DNA of 64,000 nt from Porphyromonas circumdentaria (GCF_900167105.1 NZ_FUXE01000004.1:1-64000), one strand, 5' to 3'; counted from the stretch's first letter, positions 8,988-17,074 are shown. The notes: generated by a model not told the origin, from the sequence alone. Translations and numbers: made by a program.

Positions 8988-9929
8988 TTACTCCCACTCG
9001 GTATTGGCATCTCGGTTGAATCGCATCCCAAGCTCCGCCTCTCGCCCTCCTGTTGCCGACCGTGCCGTGGGGACTCCCCTTGTGCGCACTTCGAGGGGCA
9101 GTGCATTGCGCTCCGTCTGCTTTTCACGGCGGTTCCAGTTGCGTACGGCAGCCCGCCAGTCTTTCATCTTGTTGCGCCCTACCATCCAGCCCTTGGAGGC
9201 ATAGAACGAAACAAACCGCTCGGCATCCACCTCATAACCACCCTCCCTAACGAACAATGCTACCTCCCCCTCGGTGGGGGCTACGAAGCGTGTCGCGGAG
9301 TGGCATGCCTCGGGCGCATCCCCTCCCTCTTGAGTTTCATTAGGTTTGCTTTCCTTTTCTTTCTTTTCTTTTATAGGGGGCATAATTCGTTCATAATTCG
9401 GTGCAGAATTATCTTTTGCTATTGCTGCATCGTTGTCATAATTCGGAATTATGGTTAGAGAATTATCTACCGAATTATCGGAATTATTGATTTTATCGGG
9501 GTTCTCTCTATTTTCTTCGATTTTATCTTTGTAGGGGTTAGAGCGTCCTAGTTGGAAGTTGGGGTTGCCTCGGGGGATGCCCGTCCGCCTGCTCCTACTG
9601 GCACCGTTTTTGCCCTTTTCTTGCAGTGCTGCCTCCATCAATTCCATACGGCGGAGCAGACTGGGCGAGTAGAAACGCTCGCCACACTCGGTGAAGGCAA
9701 AGAGGTCAAACTCCTCCACGATGGCACGCACCACCTCTTCTTCTACCTGTATGTCGTATGCCAAATCGGCATAGTTGCAACTGTAGGTGTAGTCGCCCTC
9801 CTCTCGAAGTCGCTCGATAATCATGAAGTAAACACCATAGCCCATAGCGCCAAATCTCCGTCGCACGGCTATCATTTTGGGGTCGCGCGAAGCATTGCTG
9901 TCGTGCGAAAAATAGTAGGCTTCTTTCAT
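8988..9929 (-). CDS. Lin1244/Lin1753 (DUF4373)-like phage-type replication protein
   Basis: A 313-residue protein whose N-terminal region (MKEAYYFSHDSNASRDPKMI, then RRFGAMGYGVYFMIIERLRE) is the hallmark of the Lin1244/DUF4373 domain found in phage and mobile-element replication proteins. A low-complexity, asparagine- and charge-rich linker (about residues 110-210) leads to a C-terminal helical domain (FVSFYASKGWMVGRNKMKDW, then RAAVRNWNRRE) typical of DnaD-like or primosomal C-terminal segments. It is transcribed divergently from the S24 repressor across a 470-bp control region with inverted repeats, an arrangement like a phage immunity region. Family assignment is from motif memory. Confidence 0.75.
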   Translation of the reverse strand: MKEAYYFSHDSNASRDPKMIAVRRRFGAMGYGVYFMIIERLREEGDYTYSCNYADLAYDIQVEEEVVRAIVEEFDLFAFTECGERFYSPSLLRRMELMEAALQEKGKNGASRSRRTGIPRGNPNFQLGRSNPYKDKIEENRENPDKINNSDNSVDNSLTIIPNYDNDAAIAKDNSAPNYERIMPPIKEKKEKESKPNETQEGGDAPEACHSATRFVAPTEGEVALFVREGGYEVDAERFVSFYASKGWMVGRNKMKDWRAAVRNWNRREKQTERNALPLEVRTRGVPTARSATGGREAELGMRFNRDANTEWE

Positions 9930-10017
9930 AGAAATTTTCGTCTTTTTGTGGAGCTCCTTTGTGCTTTAGGTGAAAAGTAGTACTTTTACAGGTGTAGGAG
10001 CATTCTCTATGCAAATA

Positions 10018-10042
10018 TAGAACATTTTCTAATAATGTTCTA
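10018..10042. promoter_or_regulatory. Candidate operator: perfect 9-bp inverted repeat
   Basis: TAGAACATT (10018-10026) and AATGTTCTA (10034-10042) are perfect complements with a 7-bp spacer. The site lies about 90 bp upstream of the Lin1244-like gene and contains the GAAC/GTTC half-sites found again at 10276 and 10310. An S24 repressor operator is the natural reading. Confidence 0.5.
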
Positions 10043-10116
10043 TTTATTAGAGCAAGCTCTATTGAGCCTTTGCATCTGTCGAATAACTCGTTATGACCTA
10101 TGTAAAGTGGCGTTTC

Positions 10117-10146
10117 CTCCTATGCAAACTCGAGTTTGTATAGGAG
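10117..10146. repeat. Head-to-head pair of 22-bp family units forming a 30-bp palindrome (family B, locus 2)
   Basis: CTCCTATGCAAACTC and GAGTTTGTATAGGAG form a palindrome with one mismatched pair, centred on CTCGAG. It contains the core of the family B unit in both orientations. Confidence 0.65.
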
Positions 10147-10275
10147 AGAAAGGCTGTTGTAATAGAGTGTATTATGTGGATTGTTTCCCTGCCGATGTGG
10201 CCGCATGGGGCTATGCTGGCTCCTCTCGAGGAAGAGACAAGAGGGAGGGGAAAAGCCACGCTCGATGCTGCTCTA

Positions 10276-10288
10276 TTGTTCGGAACAA
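10276..10288. promoter_or_regulatory. Candidate operator: TTGTTC-G-GAACAA
   Basis: Perfect 6-bp arms around a single G, located 120 bp before the start of the truncated repressor copy. It shares half-sites with 10018-10042 and 10310-10328. Confidence 0.4.
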
Positions 10289-10309
10289 GTTCCGAGAGGT
10301 GATAGAGAA

Positions 10310-10328
10310 TGTTCCGAAGAATAGAACA
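10310..10328. promoter_or_regulatory. Candidate operator: TGTTC-N9-GAACA
   Basis: A third inverted repeat of GTTC/GAAC half-sites, 80 bp upstream of the truncated repressor start. The wide spacing makes it weaker than the other two. Confidence 0.35.
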
Positions 10329-10401
10329 ACCGAATAGAGACTTTATAGTCGCCCATGTACCGAGGGTGGGGCGAAGAGAAAAATAGAAAAACAAAAAAGA
10401 G

Positions 10402-10511
10402 AAAAATATGACACCTACTCCCATTGAAATAAGTCCCGTAAAACTGCGCCTTTTGCAGTTCATCCGCCATGTAGGCATTTCTATTAAAGCCTTCGAGGGG
10501 CAGTGTGGTCT
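10402..10511 (+). repeat. 110-bp direct repeat, left copy, flanking the restriction-modification insert
   Basis: Identical to 12889-12998 except for two substitutions (GCCATGTAGGC versus GCCATATAGGC, and TATTAAAG versus TATCAAAG). Both copies start six bases before the repressor ATG and end at the same codon. This is the signature of an insertion with long target duplication. Confidence 0.9.
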
Positions 10512-10539
10512 GTATGGTTTGATAAAAACATTACCTTAA
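10408..10539 (+). pseudogene. Truncated 5' copy of the S24 repressor gene
   Basis: The first 35 codons match the repressor at 12895 (MTPTPIEISPVKLRLLQFIR onward, with I22 changed to V). At 10512 the sequence departs into unrelated DNA and the frame closes after YGLIKTLP at TAA 10537-10539. It keeps the original upstream control region but lacks most of the DNA-binding domain and all of the S24 domain. It is the left-hand relic of the restriction-modification insertion. Confidence 0.85.
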
Positions 10540-10544
10540 CTTTG
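10537..10544 (+). promoter_or_regulatory. -7 box of a promoter carried by the restriction-modification insert
   Basis: TAACTTTG fits the TAnnTTTG box. A TTTG lies at 10518-10521, closer than usual (15 bp). Both elements lie just inside the inserted DNA and would start transcription about 20 bp before the methyltransferase gene. Confidence 0.4.
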
Positions 10545-10567
10545 GGAACAGGAGGATAGGCATTCAA

Positions 10568-11809
10568 ATGTGTATGAATAATTTACTCATAGCAGAGAAA
10601 GAGTTTGCTGTAATGGAGAAAGAAAAAAAGGGGGCAAATAGTCTGGCTTTGAACTCTATTCCAGAGTACAAGTTCTCTCTTTTTTCACACTATTTGCAAA
10701 ATAGAGGAACTCCCTTTGAAAAGTACTATCAGGCTTATGTGGAGAAAATAATAAGTGATTATAAAGAGCAGGAAATTCTCTCTTTTGGGCATGAAATGCA
10801 ATCTGCTCCATTTCTTCCTATTAAAGACTACAAGTTCACTTTTGTGGATCTTTTTGCGGGTATTGGAGGTTTTAGAATGGCTTTGCAGCAGTTGGGGGGG
10901 AAATGCGTCTTTTCTTCTGAATGGGATAAGCAGGCTCAAAAAACATATTTCCTAAATTATGGAGAGTATCCCTTTGGAGACATAACAGAGGAAGTAACGA
11001 AAAGTTTTATTCCAGATGGGTTCGATTTGTTGTGTGCTGGTTTTCCATGTCAATCGTTTTCTTTAGCAGGCAGAAGACTCGGTTTTGCCGAGGCAAGAGG
11101 AACTCTTTTTTTTGATGTAGCCGAAATAATTGATAGGAAGCGTCCTCGGGCATTTTTTCTGGAAAATGTAAAAGGTTTAATCTCTCACAATAGAGGCACT
11201 ACCCTTAAAACAATGCTAAAAATCTTGAGAGAAGATTTAGGCTATTATGTCCCTAATCCAGAAGTTTTAAATGCAAAAGATTTTGGGCTTCCACAACAGC
11301 GAGAGAGAATTTATATTGTAGGCTTTAGAGGAGATCAAAATATAACAGATTTTTCCTACCCTTTGCCTATGAATATTAGAAAGACTTTTGCAGACATAAG
11401 GGAAGAAAAAGTTGTATCGGCCAAATACTATCTTTCTACACAATATCTAAAAACACTTATCGAGCATAAAGAACGACATGCCTCTAAAGGTAATGGATTT
11501 GGTTACCAGATAATTCCTGATACAGGGATTGCCAATGCCATTGTAGTAGGGGGGATGGGAAGAGAACGCAATTTAGTCGTAGACAAGAGATTAGAAGACT
11601 TTACCCCTGTTACTCATATAAAAGGAGAAATAAATAGATTAGGAATTAGACGAATGACCCCAAGGGAGTGGGCAAGGTTACAAGGCTTTCCAGATAGTTT
11701 TGTCATCGATGTTGCCGATGCGTCTGCATACAAACAATTTGGTAACTCTGTTGCCGTGCCGGCCATTCGAGCAACAGCTCAGGAAATACTAAACAAATTA
11801 AATCTTTAG
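10568..11809 (+). CDS. C5-cytosine DNA methyltransferase, HpaII-type RM partner
   Basis: A 413-residue methyltransferase with all key motifs of the C5 family in order: motif I FVDLFAGIGGFR (about residue 92), motif IV GFPCQSFS with the catalytic cysteine (about 158), motif VI ENVKG (about 199), motif VIII QQRERIYIVGFR (about 244), and motifs IX-X RRMTPREWARLQGFPDSF and QFGNSVAVP near the end. It has about 90 residues before motif I. It methylates cytosine in the sequence cut by its partner. The partner resembles HpaII, so CCGG is the expected target, but the target-recognition region was not matched directly. The gene is visibly AT-richer than its surroundings and sits five bases before the endonuclease gene. 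The start could also be MNNLLI at 10574 or MEKEK at 10613. Confidence 0.92.
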   Translation: MCMNNLLIAEKEFAVMEKEKKGANSLALNSIPEYKFSLFSHYLQNRGTPFEKYYQAYVEKIISDYKEQEILSFGHEMQSAPFLPIKDYKFTFVDLFAGIGGFRMALQQLGGKCVFSSEWDKQAQKTYFLNYGEYPFGDITEEVTKSFIPDGFDLLCAGFPCQSFSLAGRRLGFAEARGTLFFDVAEIIDRKRPRAFFLENVKGLISHNRGTTLKTMLKILREDLGYYVPNPEVLNAKDFGLPQQRERIYIVGFRGDQNITDFSYPLPMNIRKTFADIREEKVVSAKYYLSTQYLKTLIEHKERHASKGNGFGYQIIPDTGIANAIVVGGMGRERNLVVDKRLEDFTPVTHIKGEINRLGIRRMTPREWARLQGFPDSFVIDVADASAYKQFGNSVAVPAIRATAQEILNKLNL

Positions 11810-11814
11810 CTACT

Positions 11815-12885
11815 ATGGGCTTTTCGGGAAACAAAGGAGAGTGGAGTGAATTTTACGCATTCCTCAAGTTACTTTCTGAGGGGGTAATTTTCTCTGCAGA
11901 TGGACGTCTTAATCGCTATGAAGATAGGTGCTACCCTATACTGGAGGTTTTTAGAGACGATGCTCCTAATAGAACCAGTTATAAAATACAAAGAGAAGAC
12001 GATTCTATTTTAATTACAGGAGCAGAGGCGAGTGTAACAGTGCCTCAAGAAGTCTTTAGGAGCCAAGCAGGACTTTTGTTGGAGGGTATAAAGGCTATGA
12101 GTGGAACAGCAGAATTTCCACACTTGCACCCTTTTATGGATTTGATTCACAATACAACAGTCAAGGCAAAATCTTCCGATAAGGCAGATATTCGTATTGT
12201 GATTCATAATCTTCACACGGGAGCTAAACCAGAGTTAGGGTACAGTATAAAATCGAGGTTAGGAGCGGCATCTACTCTTATCAATGCCAATAAAGATGGT
12301 ACTAATTTCATCTTCAAAATAGATGGGTTTAATGAAGAGCAAAAAAACAACTGTAATGCCTTACCCAATTTCAGAAGAAAATTTGACTATTTGCATTCTG
12401 TTGGGGCAAGAATCTCTTTTCAAGGGGTTGCAAATGAGACGTTACACAATAATCTAATGCTGTTAGATTTAGGGATTGAAAAAATTATAGCCATAAGCCT
12501 ATTGGAGTATTACTCTGGTGCGGGTCGTACCCTTGAAGAAATTTGTGATACTATTTCTCGAAAAGATCCCTTGGGTATTATGCCTCCATCTGGGCAACCT
12601 ATGTATACCTATAAAATTAAACAGTGGCTCCTTGCTTTTGCCCTTGGTATGACGAGTTCTTCACCTTGGTATGGAAGATTTCATGCTAATGGAGGTTACA
12701 TTGTAGTGAAAGAAGATGGAGAAATTATTTGTTATCACTTCTTTGATCGAAATGATTTAGAGGACTATTTGTTTTTTAATACTCGCTTTGAAACTCCAAG
12801 CACCAGTAGACACGATTTTGGCTACATATACGAGCAATATGGAAACTTCTTGCTAAAGCTCAACCTTCAAGTCCGTTTTAAATAA
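11815..12885 (+). CDS. HpaII-family type II restriction endonuclease
   Basis: A 356-residue protein with the N-terminal signature GNKGEWSEFYAFLKLLSEG and the internal block GYSIKSRLGAASTLINAN, which I recognise from the HpaII family of restriction enzymes. Members cut CCGG. The D-x-R...G-Y-S-I-K-S arrangement (about residues 125-145) could contribute to a nuclease centre, but I did not assign catalytic residues. The adjacent methyltransferase on the same strand makes a restriction role very likely. The gene is AT-rich like its partner and full length. The repressor ATG follows after only nine bases, inside the duplicated segment. Confidence 0.8.
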   Translation: MGFSGNKGEWSEFYAFLKLLSEGVIFSADGRLNRYEDRCYPILEVFRDDAPNRTSYKIQREDDSILITGAEASVTVPQEVFRSQAGLLLEGIKAMSGTAEFPHLHPFMDLIHNTTVKAKSSDKADIRIVIHNLHTGAKPELGYSIKSRLGAASTLINANKDGTNFIFKIDGFNEEQKNNCNALPNFRRKFDYLHSVGARISFQGVANETLHNNLMLLDLGIEKIIAISLLEYYSGAGRTLEEICDTISRKDPLGIMPPSGQPMYTYKIKQWLLAFALGMTSSSPWYGRFHANGGYIVVKEDGEIICYHFFDRNDLEDYLFFNTRFETPSTSRHDFGYIYEQYGNFLLKLNLQVRFK

Positions 12886-12888
12886 ATT

Positions 12889-12998
12889 AAAAATATGACA
12901 CCTACTCCCATTGAAATAAGTCCCGTAAAACTGCGCCTTTTGCAGTTCATCCGCCATATAGGCATTTCTATCAAAGCCTTCGAGGGGCAGTGTGGTCT
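12889..12998 (+). repeat. 110-bp direct repeat, right copy
   Basis: Right-hand copy of the target duplication. It forms the beginning of the intact repressor gene. See 10402-10511. Confidence 0.9.
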
Positions 12999-13593
12999 CT
13001 CCAACGGCTACATCTCCTCTATGCGGGTCGGTATTGGTTCCGAAAAGTTAGACGATATTTTACGCCATTACCCCGATTTGAACCGCCGATGGTTGCTCTA
13101 CGGCGAGGGAAGAATGCTCCTGAGCCAGCAGGAGGAGGCGGGAGAGGGATCGGCACTGCTTACCGATCAAAACAGCCTCAAATACTATTACTTGATGTCC
13201 GCCACGGCAAGCAACATCGAGGGCATCGAAGATAGCGAACAGCAACAGCCTTACACGCGCATCAACTTCCCCGGTTATGAGGGGTGTGTCGGTTTCAATG
13301 TGACGGGCGATAGCATGTATCCCACAGCCAAAGAGAAAGATATAGTAGTCGTTTCGCCCGAACGTGTCGACACCATCATCAATGGCGAGGTCTACTTGGT
13401 GGTAACCCGAGATGGACAACGCATGATAAAACGTCTCTGCATCGTGGGGCAGGATGAGGAGAGCGGGCCCATCATTCGTTGTATTTCGGACAATGAGAAC
13501 CAAACGCTCTATGCTCCGTTTGAAATTTTCGGTGCCAATATCCACAACATCTTCCGTGTGAAAGGATTTATCTCGAACACCCTGCTGGCATAA
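12895..13593 (+). CDS. Phage-type transcriptional repressor with S24 peptidase domain
   Basis: A 232-residue protein with an N-terminal helix-turn-helix (ISIKAFEGQCGLSNGYISSM, then RVGIGSEKL, about residues 23-51) and the fragment LNRRWLLYGEGRML common in this family. The C-terminal S24 domain has the catalytic serine in GDSMYPT (about 141-147) and the lysine in QRMIKRL (about 178-184), so RecA-stimulated self-cleavage is plausible. It is full length. By family and by the divergent replication genes it should be the CI-like repressor of the remnant element. The restriction-modification insertion placed it 2.5 kb from its original control region, directly behind the endonuclease gene. Confidence 0.88.
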   Translation: MTPTPIEISPVKLRLLQFIRHIGISIKAFEGQCGLSNGYISSMRVGIGSEKLDDILRHYPDLNRRWLLYGEGRMLLSQQEEAGEGSALLTDQNSLKYYYLMSATASNIEGIEDSEQQQPYTRINFPGYEGCVGFNVTGDSMYPTAKEKDIVVVSPERVDTIINGEVYLVVTRDGQRMIKRLCIVGQDEESGPIIRCISDNENQTLYAPFEIFGANIHNIFRVKGFISNTLLA

Positions 13594-13736
13594 TGTGGGC
13601 AGTAGTAGAAACGGAGGGAGCACCGAGCACCTCATGGCAACCCCATCGCCTCACAAGAGGGACGAGGCACGCCCAACTTCTATCGAACACCAACGAAACA
13701 GGAAGTAGACGGTAGATGGCGAATTGGAGCAAAATC

Positions 13737-13763
13737 GAACTTATAAGGAATCCTTATGAGTTC
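13737..13763. promoter_or_regulatory. 27-bp near-perfect palindrome
   Basis: GAACTTATAAGGA and TCCTTATGAGTTC are complementary except for one pair, around a central A. It is too AT-rich for a terminator and has no U-run. An operator or attachment-type site next to the repressor gene is possible. Confidence 0.35.
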
Positions 13764-13984
13764 GCCAAGAGGGGGAAATCGTAATGGGCAACGTGACATC
13801 GACCCATCACGAATCACCTCCTCGTAAAAGAATCCACGAGAGAGAAAGGGCTGTGCATCGCACACAGAAGCGATGGGTTCACAGAGCAAAGTTGGAATAT
13901 CAAGAGGTGCGAAAAGTCTACCGCTATGCTCTCTGCCCATTTGGTGAATAAAAGGCGAGAGATAAATACGACTAAAAAGAAAGA

Positions 13985-14012
13985 GGAGAGGGTATAAAAT
14001 AGCACCCTCTCC
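13985..14012 (-). terminator. Rho-independent terminator of the barrel gene at 14042
   Basis: GGAGAGGGT (13985-13993) pairs with ACCCTCTCC (14004-14012), with a T-rich tract following on the minus strand. Confidence 0.75.
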
Positions 14013-14041
14013 CCCTCTAAAGCATGCGCCGAAATTACAGA

Positions 14042-14668
14042 TTAGAAATGCACACTCACATTGGTCAATCCATAGAAATTTTGCTGAGCCATATCGTAAG
14101 TGGCAGAGAGGCCTAAACCTACGCGAGAGGTGAGCATATACTCGTACGAACATCTTGCGCCATAGCTCCAAAGTGTACCATAACGAACATCAACTGTCTG
14201 CCCTTTCGGGTCATCAATCATAAAGGAACTATCATAAGCTCCAATACCCGCCAATAGGGCAAGCGTAAGATTGTTTCTTTTGTTGTCTTTAATCCATTTC
14301 AGAGGATTGATACCCACATAAAGATTGAAAGAAGATGTATTGGCAGAAGAAAACTCTCTCTTTTGATTCTCTGAGCCTTGAGAAATCTGTACACTCGCTT
14401 CTCGCCCTTCATTCCAATACCCAAGTCCGTGTCTCTTTGTAGAAGAGGGGGTTTGAGCAAAAGCGTGGCTGAAAGATGCTCCAAACTCAAATACACCTAC
14501 ACTATATCCGATTTGCGCACCTTGGGCAAATCCAAGATTCATAGCTTCACTTGAAGACGCTCCCACGCCTAAGGATATATTCCAGTTTGAAGATTGTTTG
14601 TTTTGCGCTTGTGCATAAGACGTTACCAATGCAATGATGGCAATAATTAAGATGGATACTTTTTTCAT
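14042..14668 (-). CDS. Outer-membrane beta-barrel protein
   Basis: A protein of about 208 residues from ATG 14668, chosen because it opens a clear signal peptide (MKKVSILIIAIIALVTSYAQ, then AQ). The mature part alternates short hydrophobic strands with polar turns (WNISLGVGASS, GAQIGYSVGVFEFGASF, LTLALLAGIGAYD, VGLGLSATYDMAQQNFYGL) and ends with the aromatic-terminated strand NVSVHF, as expected for an eight-stranded barrel. An open frame extends further upstream, but that part has no protein character. Role unknown; a porin-like or adhesin-like function cannot be separated here. Confidence 0.75.
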   Translation of the reverse strand: MKKVSILIIAIIALVTSYAQAQNKQSSNWNISLGVGASSSEAMNLGFAQGAQIGYSVGVFEFGASFSHAFAQTPSSTKRHGLGYWNEGREASVQISQGSENQKREFSSANTSSFNLYVGINPLKWIKDNKRNNLTLALLAGIGAYDSSFMIDDPKGQTVDVRYGTLWSYGARCSYEYMLTSRVGLGLSATYDMAQQNFYGLTNVSVHF

Positions 14669-14940
14669 AGATAGAGTATTTTTAGCTCTGACTTTATTTA
14701 TATGTTTTTTCGCATGCCTCGTGCGCAAAGATATATATATATATATGCAATACTTTGTTTGTATACAGATGTTAGTATAAATTTTTTCTTTGTTTTTTGC
14801 TTGTTTTGTATTAAATCTATATCTTAGCGACAAATAGTATTGAAAATGCGAAGTAAAGGCATGTGGCATTACTAATAAAACGGCTTTTTGCGATAATTTT
14901 TTATGATATATAGATGATACAAACAAATACTTTTATGAGC

Positions 14941-15795
14941 ATGAATAAAAAACTACTATTGTCGAGTGTTTTACTACTCACGAATCTAATCTTTGCAGGG
15001 AGTGTGCTTTTAGCACAACAGCAGATTTCTTTCACTACTGGGCTGGAAAAAGGAGCGGAGTTAAATCTTGTCCTTAAAAGCAATGGCAAGGTAACCATAG
15101 AGGGTGCTACCAAAAAGAAAACCAATGTCTATATTGTAGACGCTCAAACAATTACTCTAAAAGGTGAAATACTCTCATTTATGTGTGAAAGGGGAGAAAT
15201 CTCCAAGATTGATTTGTCTCAGGCTTCTTCCTTAGAGTTGTTAACTTGTAATGGGAATAAATTAACTGAGCTTGATGTGTCGAAAAATCCTTTGTTGGAG
15301 GAAATTGTCTGTTTTGAAAATGAGATAAAGGAGTTAGATTTGTCGCAACAACCCAACCTTAAATTGATATTCTGTAATAATAATCAATTAACGAAGATTG
15401 TTTGTCCTCAAGATAATGCTGAGTTCGCAGGGCTTATTTGCTACGGCAATCTGCTTAAAGGAGAGCCTGTAGATGATATAGTCAAACAGTTGCCCAGCCG
15501 CAAAGGAATGGAAGAGCCTGGTGTATTGATGTTTGTTGACGCCCAAGAAGATGGTAACATTTGCACTAAAAAACAGGTTGCAGATGCTTTTGAGAAAGGA
15601 TGGATTGTATACGACAGTATGGAAATGCCTTACAATGGATCTGATGATGTGTCTCTTCAAGAAATCTTAAATCAAGAGCAGGCAGACATAGTTACAATCT
15701 ATAATCTGCGTGGAGAGCGTATGCAACAATTAGAGCCGGGTGTCAACCTTATTTGCTTAAGTAATGGTGCTGTACGTAAGGTTATAGTGAAGTAG
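14941..15795 (+). CDS. Secreted leucine-rich-repeat surface protein, one module
   Basis: About 284 residues from ATG 14941 (alternatives 14914 and 14935), chosen to begin the signal peptide MNKKLLLSSVLLLTNLIFAG. It has the family beta segment (ISFTTGLEKGAELNL, VTIEGA, ITLKGEILSF), four leucine-rich repeats, a cap (IVKQLPSRKGMEEPG, ICTKKQVADAFEKGW) and the tail IYNLRGERMQQLEPGVNLIC, then LSNGAVRKVIVK. It is shorter and more AT-rich than the relatives at 1-7 kb. It is followed after 46 bp by another family member on the same strand, so the two are probably co-transcribed. Confidence 0.85.
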   Translation: MNKKLLLSSVLLLTNLIFAGSVLLAQQQISFTTGLEKGAELNLVLKSNGKVTIEGATKKKTNVYIVDAQTITLKGEILSFMCERGEISKIDLSQASSLELLTCNGNKLTELDVSKNPLLEEIVCFENEIKELDLSQQPNLKLIFCNNNQLTKIVCPQDNAEFAGLICYGNLLKGEPVDDIVKQLPSRKGMEEPGVLMFVDAQEDGNICTKKQVADAFEKGWIVYDSMEMPYNGSDDVSLQEILNQEQADIVTIYNLRGERMQQLEPGVNLICLSNGAVRKVIVK

Positions 15796-15841
15796 AAAAA
15801 GATCCATTTGTGTACATAAATTATTAATCCAGATTTTAAAT

Positions 15842-16891
15842 ATGAAAAGAATATTACTTTATTCGACTTTGTTCGCAACCTTATTTATGGCTTGCTTGGG
15901 AGTTGCTAATGCTCAAAACGAGGGAGTTATCACCATGAAAACGACCCAAAAGAAGGGACAAGATATCATCTTGGAGATCGAGGCTGTAGGAACAACAGAT
16001 GAGGAGAAAGCGAACTTTACAGTAGAAGGAGCCACCTTAAGAGGGAAGGATAAACCCAATGGTTTTATTTATTATACAGTGTTGGACGAAGAGGGAAATA
16101 TTACTATCAAGGGTGATATAAAAGTGTTGTATTGTTTTTTTTCACACTTAACTCATATTGATATTTCCCAAGCAACAAACTTAGAGATATTTAGTTGCCA
16201 TGAAAATCTAATAACAGAAATAGACGTTTCTCAAAATAGGAGGTTAAAAGCCTTAACAGTATCTAAAAATAGCATTAAAAAGATTAATGTTAGTCAGAAT
16301 GGGCTTTTGCAGGCTCTTGCTGTAGCAGATAATGAAATAAGTGAATTAGACATAACAAATAATGTAAACCTGTGGCTTTTAACCTGTGGCAATAACAATC
16401 TAAAGGAGTTAAATGTTCGTGAAAATGAACAATTGCAAACTATGCGATGTGAAGGTAATCAATTAACAGAATTGGATTTAAGCAATAATGGATTTCTTAT
16501 TGAGGTTAATTGTTCTCGCAATAATATAAAGGGGACTGCTATGGATAAACTTATTGAGGGGCTTCCTGATCATAGTCAAAATCCAGATGGAAGAGCTATG
16601 TTTGCCGTTATAGATAATACTATTGCTCCTCCAGATGGTAATGTGTGTACCGTAGATCAAGTGAGAAAGGCTTTGGCCTTAGGTTGGATTGCCAATGAAA
16701 AGGTGGGGGACGATAAGTGGAAAGAATATGCTGGTAGCCCCAATGCAATACAAGAAGTTTTAGAGTTTGACTCGGCTGATATTGAAGAGATTTATAGTAT
16801 CGAAGGTTATCGATTAGATAGATTGCAGAAAGGTGTCAACCTTATTCGTTTAACTAATGGGGAGGTACGCAAAGTAGTTATTGGAAATTAA
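15842..16891 (+). CDS. Secreted leucine-rich-repeat surface protein, one module
   Basis: A 349-residue family member with signal peptide MKRILLYSTLFATLFMACLG, then VANAQ. The beta segment has ITMKTTQKKGQDIILEIEAV and ITIKGDIKVLYC. Seven to eight repeats of about 21 residues follow with partly lost cysteines (for example IDVSQNRRLKALTVSKNSIK). The cap (MDKLIEGLPDHSQNPDG, VCTVDQVRKALALGW) and the tail IYSIEGYRLDRLQKGVNLIR close the protein. It is second in a probable two-gene operon. The final MACLG is cysteine-containing but lacks the context of a good lipobox, since the peptide continues to ANAQ. Confidence 0.85.
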   Translation: MKRILLYSTLFATLFMACLGVANAQNEGVITMKTTQKKGQDIILEIEAVGTTDEEKANFTVEGATLRGKDKPNGFIYYTVLDEEGNITIKGDIKVLYCFFSHLTHIDISQATNLEIFSCHENLITEIDVSQNRRLKALTVSKNSIKKINVSQNGLLQALAVADNEISELDITNNVNLWLLTCGNNNLKELNVRENEQLQTMRCEGNQLTELDLSNNGFLIEVNCSRNNIKGTAMDKLIEGLPDHSQNPDGRAMFAVIDNTIAPPDGNVCTVDQVRKALALGWIANEKVGDDKWKEYAGSPNAIQEVLEFDSADIEEIYSIEGYRLDRLQKGVNLIRLTNGEVRKVVIGN

Positions 16892-17007
16892 TAATCTATA
16901 GCAGTTAAAGCCTTATCAAGGATAGTTACATCTCTCAACCCGAGAGGGAAAACGATTGGAGAGCACTTCTCCCTCCATATAGGTTTAGGCTATAAGTAAC
17001 CCTAACA

Positions 17008-17074
17008 TTCACGCATACGGATTTTTCTTTCTTAAGAGAGCTAATCTTAAAAGGAGAAAACCTGTATGCGTGAA
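17008..17074. repeat. 67-bp near-complete inverted repeat
   Basis: TTCACGCATAC (17008-17018) pairs perfectly with GTATGCGTGAA (17064-17074). Inner segments (TTTCTTTCTTAAGA against TCTTAAAAGGAGAAA) extend the stem imperfectly to a loop of about eight bases. It could be a small hairpin element, a processing site or a weak terminator for the LRR operon. Confidence 0.5.

Larger units (their letters stand above)
9930..10401. other. Divergent control region of the phage-type block
   Basis: No gene is seen. The region holds three inverted repeats built on GTTC/GAAC half-sites (10018-10042, 10276-10288, 10310-10328) and one 22-bp-family palindrome (10117-10146). It separates the minus-strand replication genes from the original start of the repressor gene. 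Confidence 0.55.
13594..14041. other. Intergenic, no gene recognised
   Basis: No convincing coding sequence. It holds a near-perfect 27-bp palindrome (13737-13763) and a terminator for the minus-strand gene (13985-14012). Confidence 0.5.

Noticed and set aside
13680-14171. Minus-strand frame of 163 codons
   Set aside because: It overlaps the terminator and the 3' part of the barrel gene in another frame, and has no protein-like features.
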